Assembly: GCA_019095985.1 (NCBI GenBank)
Contig: CM032660.1
Coordinates: forward strand, 28,158,598-28,222,597
Direction of reading: 5' to 3'
DNA length: 64,000 nt
Source of the DNA: Streblospio benedicti
Taxonomy: Eukaryota > Annelida > Polychaeta > Spionida > Spionidae
Below are positions 12,218 through 24,659 of the stretch, piece after piece; within the stretch, counting starts at the first letter, position 1; each line of letters begins with the position of its first letter. A model generated the notes under the pieces. The model had not been told where the DNA came from. It saw only the letters and a program-made list of their open reading frames with translations, and ran no database searches. A program made the translations under genes and the position numbers.

Positions 12218-14720
12218 GGTGGTATGTAATCTATATATCTAAATACTCGACCCAAGGCAACGCTCTTCAACTTCTCTTCTCCAGTCTTCATTGTAGCAAT
12301 AAAAAAAATAAAACATTAAAAAAATTAAAAATGCCTGCAGCCACTCCAGTGCTGTAAAAAGTGAAATACAGTAAGCGTCAAATGAATTCAAAATTAATCT
12401 AAATGATGTAAAATGAGATAAATACATTGTTATGTTTAAATCAAGTTCATAGATATTTTTGTATTAATTGATTTTGCATTATAAGTTATTATAGACCTAA
12501 AAAGAACGAAAAAATTTCTAAAAATAATTAAACATGAAAACGGAACAATCAATTGGAATTAAATCTATGCAACACTAATCTTTCCATGCAACTATCACCA
12601 CTCTTAAAAGTATAATCTTGGAATTCCTCTCATTTCACTGTCCACCAGCCATTTTGGTGACTTTTCCAGATCACCTGCCATTAGAAGTGAGCACCAAAGT
12701 TTGGCAGATATTTTAGAAGCAATGATAAAGATTTGGTATTCATGTACTGTTGCAGGGTTGCCATATGTCTAAGGGGGTATGGATATGCAAAGTCAATCTA
12801 TAGGGGTCTAGCGGCCTTTGTTTTTTAGTGCAGCCTTTTCAGAATAAGTAAGATTCCATGATCTTGAAAAAACATGAATTTCAATGACTTTTCAAGACTG
12901 TTGAACCCTGTAGACTGCATTTTAATGGCCCTCTTTGAATCAGGTCTGCAGAACCTACAACTTTGAAAAGCTGTAGGTCCTACCAGAAAGTTGCCACTCT
13001 TCCACAATGTGTTAGCGGGGAGCGCCAAAAGCACTAAGCTATGCTAGTGGGGTTTTAGGATGCATACACGTACCAGCTGTATGGTGTATGTACCAGATGT
13101 ATGCATGTATGGTGCATTCTAGTGGCACACGAGTCATGTTAAGACACATGATCCAGTATTTATTGGGCATTTTGGTCAATTACTTTCTTTGATCACTCAT
13201 CAATTTGTTGGAAAGATGTACCAGCCAACGTGGCAGGCGTGTTTTTAGCATCTGTCGCCAAATTATGATTGCAATCACCCTGGCTGACTGGAAACTGTGA
13301 GAGGAATTCCTTGTACAATGAAATAGTGATATATACATGAAAATTTTGAAATGACAAAAAAGCATAAAATTGTATTTATCAGTCATCATAAGAATCATGG
13401 AAAGAAATGCAAAGCACTGCCTTCACCGAGATCTGGATAGAGACAATATTACTCAAATAACTACTGAAAACTATACAGGTGTCTTATCTACATTTGAGAA
13501 TACATTTGAACACAAGACACCTAAATTTATTTCAGTACCCGACAACCTATCCCATACCATGCCTAGGCACGTTAGACAGGGTGTTTGGATCATGCCCCAA
13601 AACCACCTGTCCTGATAATTTCCTGAAGACATTTTACAGAAGGTAAAGCTAGCTGCAATCTCAGGAACATTTCAGACATAGATCTAATAAACATAATTTG
13701 TTAGATGTCGTCCTATAATTATTTGCAGGACTGTTGTCATTAGCAACTTAATACGCAAGCATATCATAATTAATATCTACAAGGTACCACTAACGATTTT
13801 TATCAAGCATGGTCGGGGGTAACCAGCTAAAAATTTAGTAACTGTAATTTGCTGAATGTAGAATACAGTTTAAATATACACAGTTGCACAACCGTAGATA
13901 AACTAATTATCTTGGGCTAACTGTTAAGACTTGTTTAGGAAGTTTCCATTCAGCGTGACATAAATTCATAATAGTGTCTGAGGTATATCTTGTAAACTGC
14001 CCATGAGTGGAGAAGTATCCAATATCGAACATATATAGGTGTTCGAAATATTATCACCGAAGCAAAAAAATTAATTTACGTATTTCACGAAATAGTGCTT
14101 TATTATTGGTCAATCAATATTCGATAACGTTGAATGAATTTAAATTTCATATATATCAATCATGACCAAAATTACATAAGAAAAGCGAGTCCTTCAAACC
14201 CTGCCAATAACTAGAGTCCAATGCACATAACAGTGTTGAAATTTCATTAGAGAAACAGCTTTGATCGACGAGAACCCCACAAATGAAGGAGTGTGTAGAC
14301 ACCGGTTGACCACGTATACCTAATGGATTCACGTCCTAAACACCCCCATTAAACGCGACATAAAGCAAGTTGGAAGAAACAGAGACTTCGAAATGTTCCT
14401 CGTGTACTATCGTCACTATCACCTACAAAGACTGTGAACAAAATTGTAATATCTAAATAAAAGTATGTGGTTACCAATCGGTTTCACGTGAGACAAATGG
14501 CGACCGGAAGCACTGAAATTCCTGGAAATAAGACGTGCTCACAAAAACGTCTCGCTCAATATTAGGTACCATACCACCTATTCGATTTAGTTAAATCGCC
14601 GCTCTGTTTCATCGCTTGGCGCAAGAAAAAAAGTTATGTAGAGCGTTTACTGTATCTATGCAATCTCGACTGTCACCAAGCCAACACTTTGGTCAGACTA
14701 GTGCCATATTATGCTTGTTC
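12218..14720. other. Intergenic DNA upstream of the ELAV-like gene
   Basis: No gene recognised. This stretch should hold the promoter and any non-coding first exon of the minus-strand ELAV-like gene, but no site can be assigned. Near 13060-13140 there is a small cluster of GTATG/ACCAG-type repeats. Confidence 0.4.
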
Positions 14721-14721
14721 A

Positions 14722-15840
14722 GTGTTGGACTCTTATCATCAAGGGGGCATATAGTTCGTCCACCCAGAGGATGATGACTATGACAGTTGCATTCATTTGC
14801 GTCCGGTAATGGGCACGGAGATGGCTGATCAGTCCTATTTCCGCACGGAAACGTCTATCGCACATGGGGCACATGGGATATCAGGCTGAGGGTGGTGTGC
14901 TTTTGTTTTATCCCAGCTTTCGAATCGCTTTTTTCTTCTGTGCCAGTGAGTTCCACTCTTGTGCTTTCATAGTGGCTGGCCCCTGTATGGAGTGAGCTGC
15001 GCCATGTGGATTGCTCTTGTCAGCTAGCGCTGTTAACATCAATGTTGAAGCTCTCCAGCTTTTATCTTCTGGTTGTCTTTGAAGCATTCATATTGGCTCC
15101 CAGTAGATCTCTTTCCAGAGCCTAGTTCGCTGTAGAAGAGCTTCTTGAGAAGGCGATCATCATCCATGTGCACAAGTTTTTGCCGAGGAGGGTGTAGATG
15201 CTCGGCATGTCAGTGCAGTTGAGGACTTCGGTGTCTGGTACTTTGTCCAGCCATATGATCTGGAGAATCTTGCATGAGCAGTTCATGTGAAAGCGGTTCA
15301 TGTTCCAGGTTTCGCAGGAGTAGAGTAGTGAGGGCAGGATGATGGCCTTGTAGACTTTAGGTTTGTTTTTTGTGCTCAGACCCTTTCTTTCCCATACCTT
15401 CATCCTCAGTCTGCCAAAAGCTGTGCTAGTATTGGGGATTCTGCCCTCAACTTCAGCATCAATACGCATGGATCTGGAGAGGGTGCTGCCCAAGCATGTG
15501 AAGGTATCTACGGCTGTCAGCTTCTCTCCCTTTACTGTGATTGTCGGCTTGCTGTAGGTTTTATGGGGATCTGGCTGGTACATCACTTCTGTTTTCTTTA
15601 TACTGATGGTGAGACCAAAGGCGTTGCAGGCAGAGTAGAAGTGGTTCATGCTGCGTTGCATTTCGTGTTCGGAGCTGGCATTCAGGGCGCAATCATCATC
15701 AAAGAGCATGTCGTATAAGAGAGGTTTTTTTACTTTTGACTTGGCTTTGAGTCTACTCGGCTTGAACGGTTTGCCATCCATACAGTAGTGTATGGGGATG
15801 CCTTGATTGCCGTCTCTGAAGGCTTCAGTCATCGGAGGTA
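14722..15840 (-). mobile_element. LINE remnant: reverse transcriptase C-terminal half plus terminal zinc finger
   Basis: Minus-strand ORF 15122-15832 (236 codons) reads as the C-terminal part of a LINE endonuclease/reverse transcriptase: LFDDDCALNASSEHEMQRSM (the FADD box changed to FDDD), FGLTISIKKTEVMYQP, FTCLGSTLSRS, KVYKAIILPSLLYSCETW and DKVPDTEVLN. Further 3' (about 14722-14890) another frame reads CPMCDRRFRAEIGLISHLRAH, the terminal C2H2-like finger usual for this LINE type. The altered catalytic box, lost frame and missing N-terminal half show an old dead copy. Confidence 0.8.
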
Positions 15841-15957
15841 TGCACTATCAGTGTCATCGGTGTTGGTACTGTTGGTAGTATACACCACATTGGGGAACTA
15901 TATAATTCAATTCTAATCTGTCTCTTGCTGCGGTAACATAGAGACACATACAGTGGT

Positions 15958-16390
15958 CCTCAGTAGCTCAGTGGTTAGAGCGTACGACTAGAAAACAGGA
16001 GATGCTTGCATCATAAGTTCGCGGCCCGGTCATGGCAGACACAGTGTCGCCAAAACCGATACATCGTATGTCTGCCACTGAGTTGCTGATTTCCACCGAA
16101 GCATGTCGCCACCGTACAGTGTTACTACTAGACGGTAGCGACGCCAAGCGGAGGTTCGGAAACCTCGTTAAAAGGCGTGTCCCGTGTAGAGGACAGCCAC
16201 ACCTCTGTACGTAAAAGAACTCACCTAGTTTGAAAACTATAGCTAGTGTGATCCCCCCACCCCAGAGGCTCAGTTGGCTACCTAGCCTGCCTCTGGAGAG
16301 GTACATGTACAAACACCACGTGGCCTCCCATTCACGCGTTGCCTCATAAGAGGAGGTCAGTCTCTCATCTGACACTGGCTTACTTGTGAA
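15958..16390 (+). mobile_element. tRNA-derived SINE, family 1
   Basis: The head carries an A-box (TAGCTCAGTGG, 15964-15974) and a decayed B-box near 16016-16027 (AGTTCGCGGCC). The body shares long blocks with the repeats at 22945 and 23970: GGTTCGGAAACCTCGTTAAA, CACGTAAAAGAACTCA-type, AGTTTGAAAAC. Such a layout (Pol III promoter head plus conserved core) is typical of SINEs. The exact 3' end is uncertain. Confidence 0.7.
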
Positions 16391-16756
16391 TTACATATCC
16401 AATCCAGATCCAGACATAGTTGGCAAGTAAGTGAGTAAATTATGAAAATTTTGTCAGCAGGCCTTTCAAAGCCTTGTTGATCATAAATGATATGCATCCA
16501 CGTGCGTTTGTTTATTTATATGGTGGAAATATATGGGCTAGCGTTTCTAAATAATTAGTGGAAAATTGGACCTGGATGTTCACATATAATATTGGTTTAG
16601 TCACCAATTGTTTAACTTGAAGGTAGATGATTAAATTTGATATTTATTAATTGTGTAGGGTACTTCTAGAACTACAGTTTTTTAGAACTACAGTTTATAA
16701 TTTCAAATATTTCAAATCTGTTCAATATACGTGTTTATCCACTATACAGGGAACTA

Positions 16757-18885
16757 TGTCACTGTCTTCTCTTCTCTCTCTTGAATTATCTCTCCTCTCT
16801 CGTCTGCATCACAATCTCTCTCCTCTCCTTTCTCACTCCTCACTCGTCTCTGCATCACAATCTCTCTTCTCTCTCCATCTCTCATCTATCACATTAACAT
16901 CTCTCACTTCTCTCCTCTCACCATTTCATTTCTCTTTTCTCTTATCTCTCTCTAACTTATCTCTTACTCTCCTGTCTATTGTCTCTCCTCAATATTCTCT
17001 TCATCACAATCTCTCTTCTCTCTCCATCCCTCACCTCTCTATACTCACCATCTTTCTCATTTCTCTCTCCATCTCAATTCTCTGTTCTCTTTTCTCTCTC
17101 TAACTTCATTTTCTCTTCTATCTCTCATCTCTACATGTCCCCACGCTTCTCTCCCCATCACAATCCATCTTCTCTCTCCTTCTCTCTCGTATCTACTTGC
17201 CATTTCTCTGTTATCACTTCTCTTCTCTTTTCTCTCTCCATCACAATTCTCCTTTCTCACATTTTTCTCTAACTTCTTTCTTCATCTCTTATCTCTCTTC
17301 TCTGTCATCACTCTTCTCACCATCACATTTTTTCTCTCTCCATCTCTCATCTCTCTCCACAGGATCTCTCTATCCTCTTCTATCCTCTCTTCTCTCTCCA
17401 TCTCATTTATCTTATATCCCTCTAACTTCTCTCTTCTGCCTATTGTCTCTCCTCACTATTCTCTCCATCATAATCTCTCTTCTCTCTCCATCCCCATCCT
17501 CTCTATACTCGCCATCTTTCTCTTATCACTTCTCTCTCCATCTCAATTCTCTCATCTCTCTAACTTCCCTCTTTCTCTTCTCTCTCTCGTCTCGGTCCCC
17601 ACTCTTCTCTCCATCACAATCCATCTTCTCTCTCCTTCTCTCATACATCTTCTTGCCATGTATCTCTGTTCTCTCTTATCTCAATTCTCTCTCTCATCTC
17701 TATCTGACTTCTCTCTTCCTCTCCTATCTCTCTTGTCTGTCAACACTCTTCTAACCATCAAAATTTTTCTTCTCTCTCATATCTCTCCTCACCATCTCTC
17801 TCTTCTCTCCTCTCTTCTCTCTCCATCTCATTTCTCTTATCTCTCTCTAACTTCTCTCTTCCTCTCATGTCTATTGTCTCTCCTCACTATTCTCTCCATC
17901 GCAATCTCGAGCTCTCTTCTCTCTCCATCCCTCATCTCTCTACTCGCCATCTTTCTCTTCTCACTCCTCTCTCCATCTCAATTCTCTGTTCTCTCTTCTC
18001 TCTCTTGTCTCTGTCCCCACTCTTCTCTCCATCACAATCCATCTTCTCTCTCCTCTCATATATCTCCTTACCATATATCTCTGGTCTCACTTCTCTCCTC
18101 TCTTCTCTCTCCATCTCAATTCTCTTTTCTCACATTTCTCTAACATCTTTCTTCCTCTCCTCTCTTCTCTGTCATCACTCTTCTCACCATCACTCTTTCT
18201 TTTCTCTTTCCATCTCTCATCTCTCCACACAATCTCTCTTTTATCATCTCTTCTCTCTCCATCTAATTTATCTTATATCTCTCTAACTTCTCTCTTTCTA
18301 TCCTATCTATTGTTTCACCTCACTCTTCTCTCCATCACAATCTCACTTCTCTCTCCATCTCAATTCTCTGTTCTCTCATCTCTCTAACTTCCCTCTTTCT
18401 CTTCTCTCTCTCGTCTCTGTCCCGACTCTTCTCTCCATCACAATCTATCTTATCTCTCCTTCTCTCATACATCTCCTTGCCATGTATCTCTGTTCTCTCT
18501 TATCTCATTCTTCTCTCTCCATCTCAATAATCTCTCTCATCTCTCTCTAACTTCTCTCTTCCTCTCCTATCTCTCTGCTCCGTCAATGCTCTTCTCACCA
18601 TCAAAATTTCTCTTCTCTCTCCATCTCTCATCTCTCTCCTCACCATCTCTCTCTTCTCTCCTCTCTTCTCTCTCCATCTCATTTCTCTTATCTCTTTCTA
18701 ACTTCTCTCTTCCTCTCATGTCTATTGTCTCTCCTCACTATATTCTCCATCGAAATCTCTCTTCTCTCTCCATCCCTCATCTCTCTACTCACCATCTTTC
18801 TCTTCTCACTTTTCTCTCCATCTCAATTTTCTGTTCTTTTGTCTCTCTCTCTCTAACTTCTCTCTTTCTCTTCTCTCTCAGGTCG
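16757..18885. repeat. TC-rich satellite, 2.1 kb, with about 430-bp higher-order repeat
   Basis: Almost entirely TCTC/CTCC units broken by short words such as CCATCACAATC, CTAACTTC and CCATCTCAATTC. A longer landmark, TCTATTGTCTCTCCTCACTA or close variants, occurs near 16975, 17440, 17868, 18304 and 18719, giving spacings of about 415-465 bases. The long Ser/Leu-rich ORFs through it are artefacts of the repeat. Confidence 0.9.
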
Positions 18886-21800
18886 TCAGTGTTGGTAGTC
18901 CAAATTTGGAGGTAGATCACCAATCGCTAAAACTGGCCATTCACATAAACCATGAATTTTATGTCTGACATGAAATTCGGTAAACTCTATAACGGGGGAG
19001 CTCACATCATACATAAATTCATGGATCGTGTGCTCGGCTGAACAGTGCGATTTATGGTCTATGCACTGTCGATGTTGTTGGTGTCAAAAGTAAACTTTGG
19101 TCATACAAGGGGAGTAATTTTATCCTAATTATGTGTGGAACAAAAGGTGGTCAAATACATATGATTTACCCTTTGCAACTGGAAATCAAATCATCTACTG
19201 AAGAAAAATGCGATTTTTTCTTGAACAATATTGAAAAAGACATACATCAAATTACCATGGTCCATTGAGGACTTGCTTTGTGGTCAGAGACCTGTAGCAC
19301 TGACTGTTTACAAATTGAGTTACGGAATAGTCCCTGTGATTTGGAATTCCCTTCAAGATGTTTTGTAACGTTAATTTATTAGTCTGATGTTTTTTTTGAT
19401 ATGTTGTACAACCGTTGAATACTGTCCCTTTTCAAAGTTGCATGTAAATATGTCCTACAAGTGACAAATCTCTACTTTTCTTCTAACTTTTCGTAAGAAA
19501 ACACCTTAGATCCAGATAAATGACGTCATGATAATGTGAGCCAATAGGATCAGCGCGTTGGGATTGTGTATTGACAGAGAGATGTTTGTATTTTGATTTT
19601 AGAATTTTAGCTGGATTATAGATGTTAAATATTTATGGATGACAACATAGTGCCTCAAATCTGCGGACTAGTCTTCTTATAAACCGGTACAGTTATTATT
19701 TGAATTATTTAATTGCTATTTGTACTCCTATATTGCAATATATATTCATTTTTGAAAATGTGGATCTGGATCCCGGGAATCGTAGAACAAGCTTGGACTC
19801 GGCAAATTTGCTAAGTAACGTCAAGTATGATCAGTCGTTTGTATATTATAGCTTTTCTTTGGGCTACATTCAAATTACTGTTATAGGTCGCCTTTAACAG
19901 AAATAATCTAGATAAATCGACTTTCATGCCTAAAGTTCTATGGCACATGATTAATCCAAATAGTTTAATTTTATTACATTATTGATTTGAGTTGACTGTG
20001 GGACTGATTTACCACTTCTAATGTTTAAAATGATCATATACCAATGATTAATTTAGATACTAGTCCCAAGTCCAGGTCAGTCCACGACTTTTAATTTTTC
20101 CATTGGAGTTGAAAATTATGCATCCCATGGGACCCGAAAAATATTTAGCTATATATGATATTTTTACGAGCATAGAGATATTAGCCACAAAAACTGTAGC
20201 ATTATATATATACCTTATCCAATCATAAATATATAGATCATGACAAGATTGGGGCTAAGACAATATGATCTGCGATAACGTTCATTCTAACTTGCATAAA
20301 CAGCACGCAAGTCACACATGCGCTACATCCAATTCACGGGCAGAATACGCTGACCAGCTTACATTAAAAGTGCATCAATCAAGTATCAATTTTACGTCAT
20401 GCAAAATGCATTGTTAACGCAATAACTGTTGGTCATGTTTTAGATTATCTATGAAATTTTGTATGGCAAATACTGTAGTAATTCAGTTAATTAAAGATAT
20501 AGGTACATTGTCACGATTTAGACGCTGGAAAATTTCATTTCAAATCGTCCACAATTCATTGAGGGAAGGTATTATTATTGTGTGGCTTTATACAATAACG
20601 ACATGAAAATAGTCTTATGCAACAGGGCCCTACTTCTTTGTAGTGTACCGCAGGTGCCACATAACCTCAGAGCACATAACCTTGTGATGTGTGGAAAAAT
20701 GGCATCTAAGCCTACTATTAAAAATAGACTAATATCAAAACCTGTCAATAGTAGAGGAGCTTTTATAGCAGTCAACAAGATACTCATTACCCAACAAATG
20801 ATAATATGGAAACATGGTAGACATCTTTCAAGTAAGACACATTTCAAGTTGTGGGAAAATGTTGACTCTAGTGCCAGTTTCTCAAGTGAATTGGTAAACG
20901 TGAAGACTATAGTCATGTGTATAGTGGCTCAAAATTAGATTAGATTATAAAAAAACAACACTTTTTATACATTGTAACTTTGAACTTAGTTTTACTGGAT
21001 GTTAATTCAATGAGTATTTTTGAATCACAACAGGATATAGGTATACAATGAGTGCTTGGCATGGTAAACACAGTTGCAGTAAGAGTAGACATGGCAAAAC
21101 TATAGTTTACAGAACAAAATCTCCCTGTCAGGTAAATTTTTAAAACCTTATTTAGTGCATGACTGCCCAACAGAAACAATTGTTTACAGCAGCTCCAGTG
21201 TTTTGAGCTTACTGTTTTTATATGGCTATTGTTTGTTTATCTCATTGGTATGTAGCATGTATTCTTTTTTCCTCCTGATATATGAATTTTGCATGGGTTT
21301 TGTAATATATTTCATTGCTTGGTGTGTTATCAGGTATGAATATGTTTTTGTATTATAGATTAAGGCTCATATCTGCATCATAGATTTATATCTTGTTTTC
21401 CTCCACAGCTCCATAAAACTTAATGCATGCTGTTAGCATGTTGCACGCTATGTGACAAATGAGTGAAAGATAAAATAAGACATTAATGCTCAGCCATAAT
21501 AGTATTTGCTATGTAAAACGTCTACTATCAACAAATGATTGTCTAATTATTTGATATAATATTGAGGAGAAAATATCGTGCTGCCAATCGAGGAAAAAAT
21601 ATCACACTGTCTTTTATGAGGAAAAAATATCACGTCTTGTGTACAAAAATACAGGGACAGGAATGTTAGTGAATGATTTTTGCTAGACCTTTTATTTTGT
21701 TTCAATGGCAGACATTTCAGTTAACATGGGTTGGTATTTCAATCTTTCGTATCGGAATGTCACGTAAACTTTCATTGAGGAGAACTACTAGCATAAAAGT

Positions 21801-22386
21801 GCGCTCCATGCATTCTTTCAATCGTCAACTCTCCAAATCATAACAGGAATTGCATTTCTGTGAACATATCAGTACTGACTATGTGAAGTTTTATAAGTGC
21901 ATATATAATGTTAATGACTTCAGATCATCACTTTTCTCCCATTCACAAAGTAGTTAGATCACCTTGGCAAAGTAGTGAGATACACTGACCTTGCACGGCT
22001 GTTAACCAATCAGTAGTCGACAATTTGATATACTATACATCAAGGGTGATTTAATACATATAACATGTGAAAATTATAAATATTCATTTTCGTTTGCGTG
22101 AAATCGAAAAAAGGATTGTTTATTGATACTGGGTTTAATTATATTACAAATATTTTCATGACTGAGCACAATCTCCCATGAATAGATCGCATGTTTGTTT
22201 TACCTCTATATATCAATGGTTAGGTACTATCTTATTGAATATACTTGGATGAGACAAATTTAATGTTAACCGTATTTGACATAAGGATTTGGGGTTATTG
22301 TTTGCTGCCTTATTAATACAATATAGATAGCCAACATCTGTAAAATTGTAACCCCTAGAATAGTAATTTGTAATTTAGACATTGAA
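18886..22386. other. Intergenic DNA, no gene recognised
   Basis: AT-rich, with only short overlapping ORFs lacking known motifs. The 118- and 113-codon ORFs facing each other at about 20575-20938 have no recognisable domain. Confidence 0.45.
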
Positions 22387-23318
22387 AAAAACCACATTGG
22401 GGGCCTAATAAAAAAGAAAGCATAGGCCCAAACTAATATTTTAGAGGTCTGTGGCTATGTGACTATCGTTATTGTAAATTTATGTGAAAATGTATTCCCC
22501 AGATGTTCAGCTTTAGTAATACCTACATATGAAAGAATACTGCTTTCAAGAAACATTTACTTCTAAGGAAGGTCAGAATAATAATCAAATGATAATGTTT
22601 GTGTATTTTCAAATAGTCCATGGCTGTGGCTAGTGTCAGTGTGTGTATAGAGCAATTATAAATGTTTTAAATTCTAGTGTATTCACCTGTAGTTTAGATA
22701 CAGACTACAATTATATATGCTTAAAGTCTCTGAATCTAAGTCTTCATCTGAAATACGAAAAAGAAAATTATAGAACTCATATATATACCATGGCATATAC
22801 GACCAGTCGACCATGCAAGGGCCTTCAATGATCACTCTACATGTGAAATGTTGTATGTGTGCCATTCTCCAAGAGGGTTTGCCAAACATCAAACGGCTTT
22901 GTTTCACTTTGTGTTTAAACTTTGTGTCTAGTGTTGAGCTTGTATGAGGTTCGGAAGCCTCGTTAAAAGGCGTACCCTGTGTAGTGGAGAGTCACCCCTC
23001 TGCACGTAAAAGAACTCATCCAGTTTGAAAACAATAGTTAGTGTGATTCCCCCCTCCCCAGGTTCAGTTGGTTAACTAACCTGTATCTGGAGGTTCATGT
23101 ATTAACACCACATGATCTCCTGTCCGATACACGCGTAAAAAGGGACTGTAATAGGACATGAAGAATGAAGAAGAATGAGCTTCTCATGTTACATAAAACC
23201 TACCTACTGTAATATTGTTTAACACAATTTCATGTGCCAGCATGACACAATAGTAGGCGACTTTGGTGTAGTGGCACAGCTTATGTAAGAACCCTCTTCA
23301 TACAAACCACCTATTTAT
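22387..23318. repeat. Duplicated 0.93-kb block, copy 1 (left of gap)
   Basis: Matches 23419-24347 almost base for base, differing mainly in homopolymer lengths and a few substitutions. It ends exactly at the second 100-N gap, so it is probably one contig end or haplotype counted twice. It includes a SINE body (about 22945-23165). Confidence 0.9.
22945..23165 (+). mobile_element. SINE family 1 body, head missing
   Basis: Shares GGTTCGGAAGCCTCGTTAAA, TGCACGTAAAAGAACTCATC and AGTTTGAAAACAATAG blocks with the SINE at 15958-16390, but no A-box/B-box head is visible, so it is a 5'-truncated copy. The same copy appears again at about 23968-24188 because of the duplication around the gap. Confidence 0.6.
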
Positions 23319-23418
23319 NNNNNNNNNNNNNNNNNNNNNNNNNNNNNNNNNNNNNNNNNNNNNNNNNNNNNNNNNNNNNNNNNNNNNNNNNNNNNNNNNN
23401 NNNNNNNNNNNNNNNNNN
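23319..23418. other. Assembly gap, exactly 100 N
   Basis: A second run of exactly 100 N, again between near-identical flanks. Confidence 0.98.
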
Positions 23419-24347
23419 AAAAACCACATTGGGGGCCTAATAAAAAAAAAGCATAGGCCCAAACTAATATTTTAGAGGTCTGTGGCTATGTGACTATCGT
23501 TATTGTAAATTTATGTGAAAATGTATTCCCCAGATGTTCAGCTTTAGTAATACCTACATATGAAAGAATACTGCTTTCAAGAAACATTTACTTCTAAGGA
23601 AGGTCAGAATAATAATCAAATGATAATGTTTGTGTATTTTCAAATAGTCCATGGCTGTGGCTAGTGTCAGTGTGTGTATAGAGCAATTATAAATGTTTTA
23701 AATTCCGCCTGTATTCACCTGTAGTTTAGATACAGACTACAATTATATATGCTTAAAGTCTCTGAATCTAAGTCTTCATCTGAAATACGAAAAAGAAAAT
23801 TATAGAACTCATATATACCATGGCATATACGACCAGTCGACCATGCAAGGGCCTTCAATGATCACTCTACATGTGAAATGTTGTATGTGTGCCATTCTCC
23901 AAGAGGGTTTGCCAAACATCAAACGGCTTTGTTTCACTTTGTGTTTAAACTTTGTGTCTAGTGTTGAGCTTGTATGAGGTTCGGAAGCCTCGTTAAAAGG
24001 CGTACCCTGTGTAGTGGAGAGTCACCCCTCTGCACGTAAAAGAACTCATCCAGTTTGAAAACAATAGTTAGTGTGATTCCCCCCTCCCCCAGGTTCAGTT
24101 GGTTAACTAACCTGTATCTGGAGGTTCATGTATTAACACCACATGATCTCCCTGTCCGATACGCGTAAAAGGGACTGTAATAGGACATGAAGAATGAAGA
24201 AGAATGAGCTTCTCATGTTACATAAAACCTACCTACTGTAATATTGTTTAACACAATTTCATGTGCCAGCATGACACAATAGTAGGCGACTTTGGTGTAG
24301 TGGCACAGCTTATGTAAGAACCCTCTTCATACAAACCACCTATTTAT
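23419..24347. repeat. Duplicated 0.93-kb block, copy 2 (right of gap)
   Basis: Near-identical partner of 22387-23318. It starts at the first base after the gap and continues into unique sequence leading to ODF2. Confidence 0.9.
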
Positions 24348-24659
24348 TTTAAGAGTTGCAGATTCAAAGTCACTCCTTGATCCCTCCTTCATGTTGAAGA
24401 AATTTAAATTAACAGGCCTTGAGTGCTTGGATGGTCATATACAGTAATGTCTTACAAAATCTTCAATTAAGGAATTTTAAGTTGGATGCAAAGTTCTCTT
24501 TCCAGAGTTTCACCTCGAGAGTTTCACTTTAATATCATTATATACATTGAAATTTTTTTTAGTAGAGCTATTACTTCAACTGAGATTCACAATGAATGTA
24601 ACAGCAGTAATTTGCTAATTTGAATTTATCAACCAAGACAATGTGCTATTTATTTGCAG

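Noticed and set aside
16651-18915. Six overlapping Ser/Leu-rich ORFs of 97-185 codons
   Set aside because: Direct translation of the TC-rich satellite, open in several frames because the repeat lacks stop words.
20575-20938. Facing ORFs of 118 (plus) and 113 (minus) codons
   Set aside because: No motif, no splice context and no domain I can name; left as non-coding.
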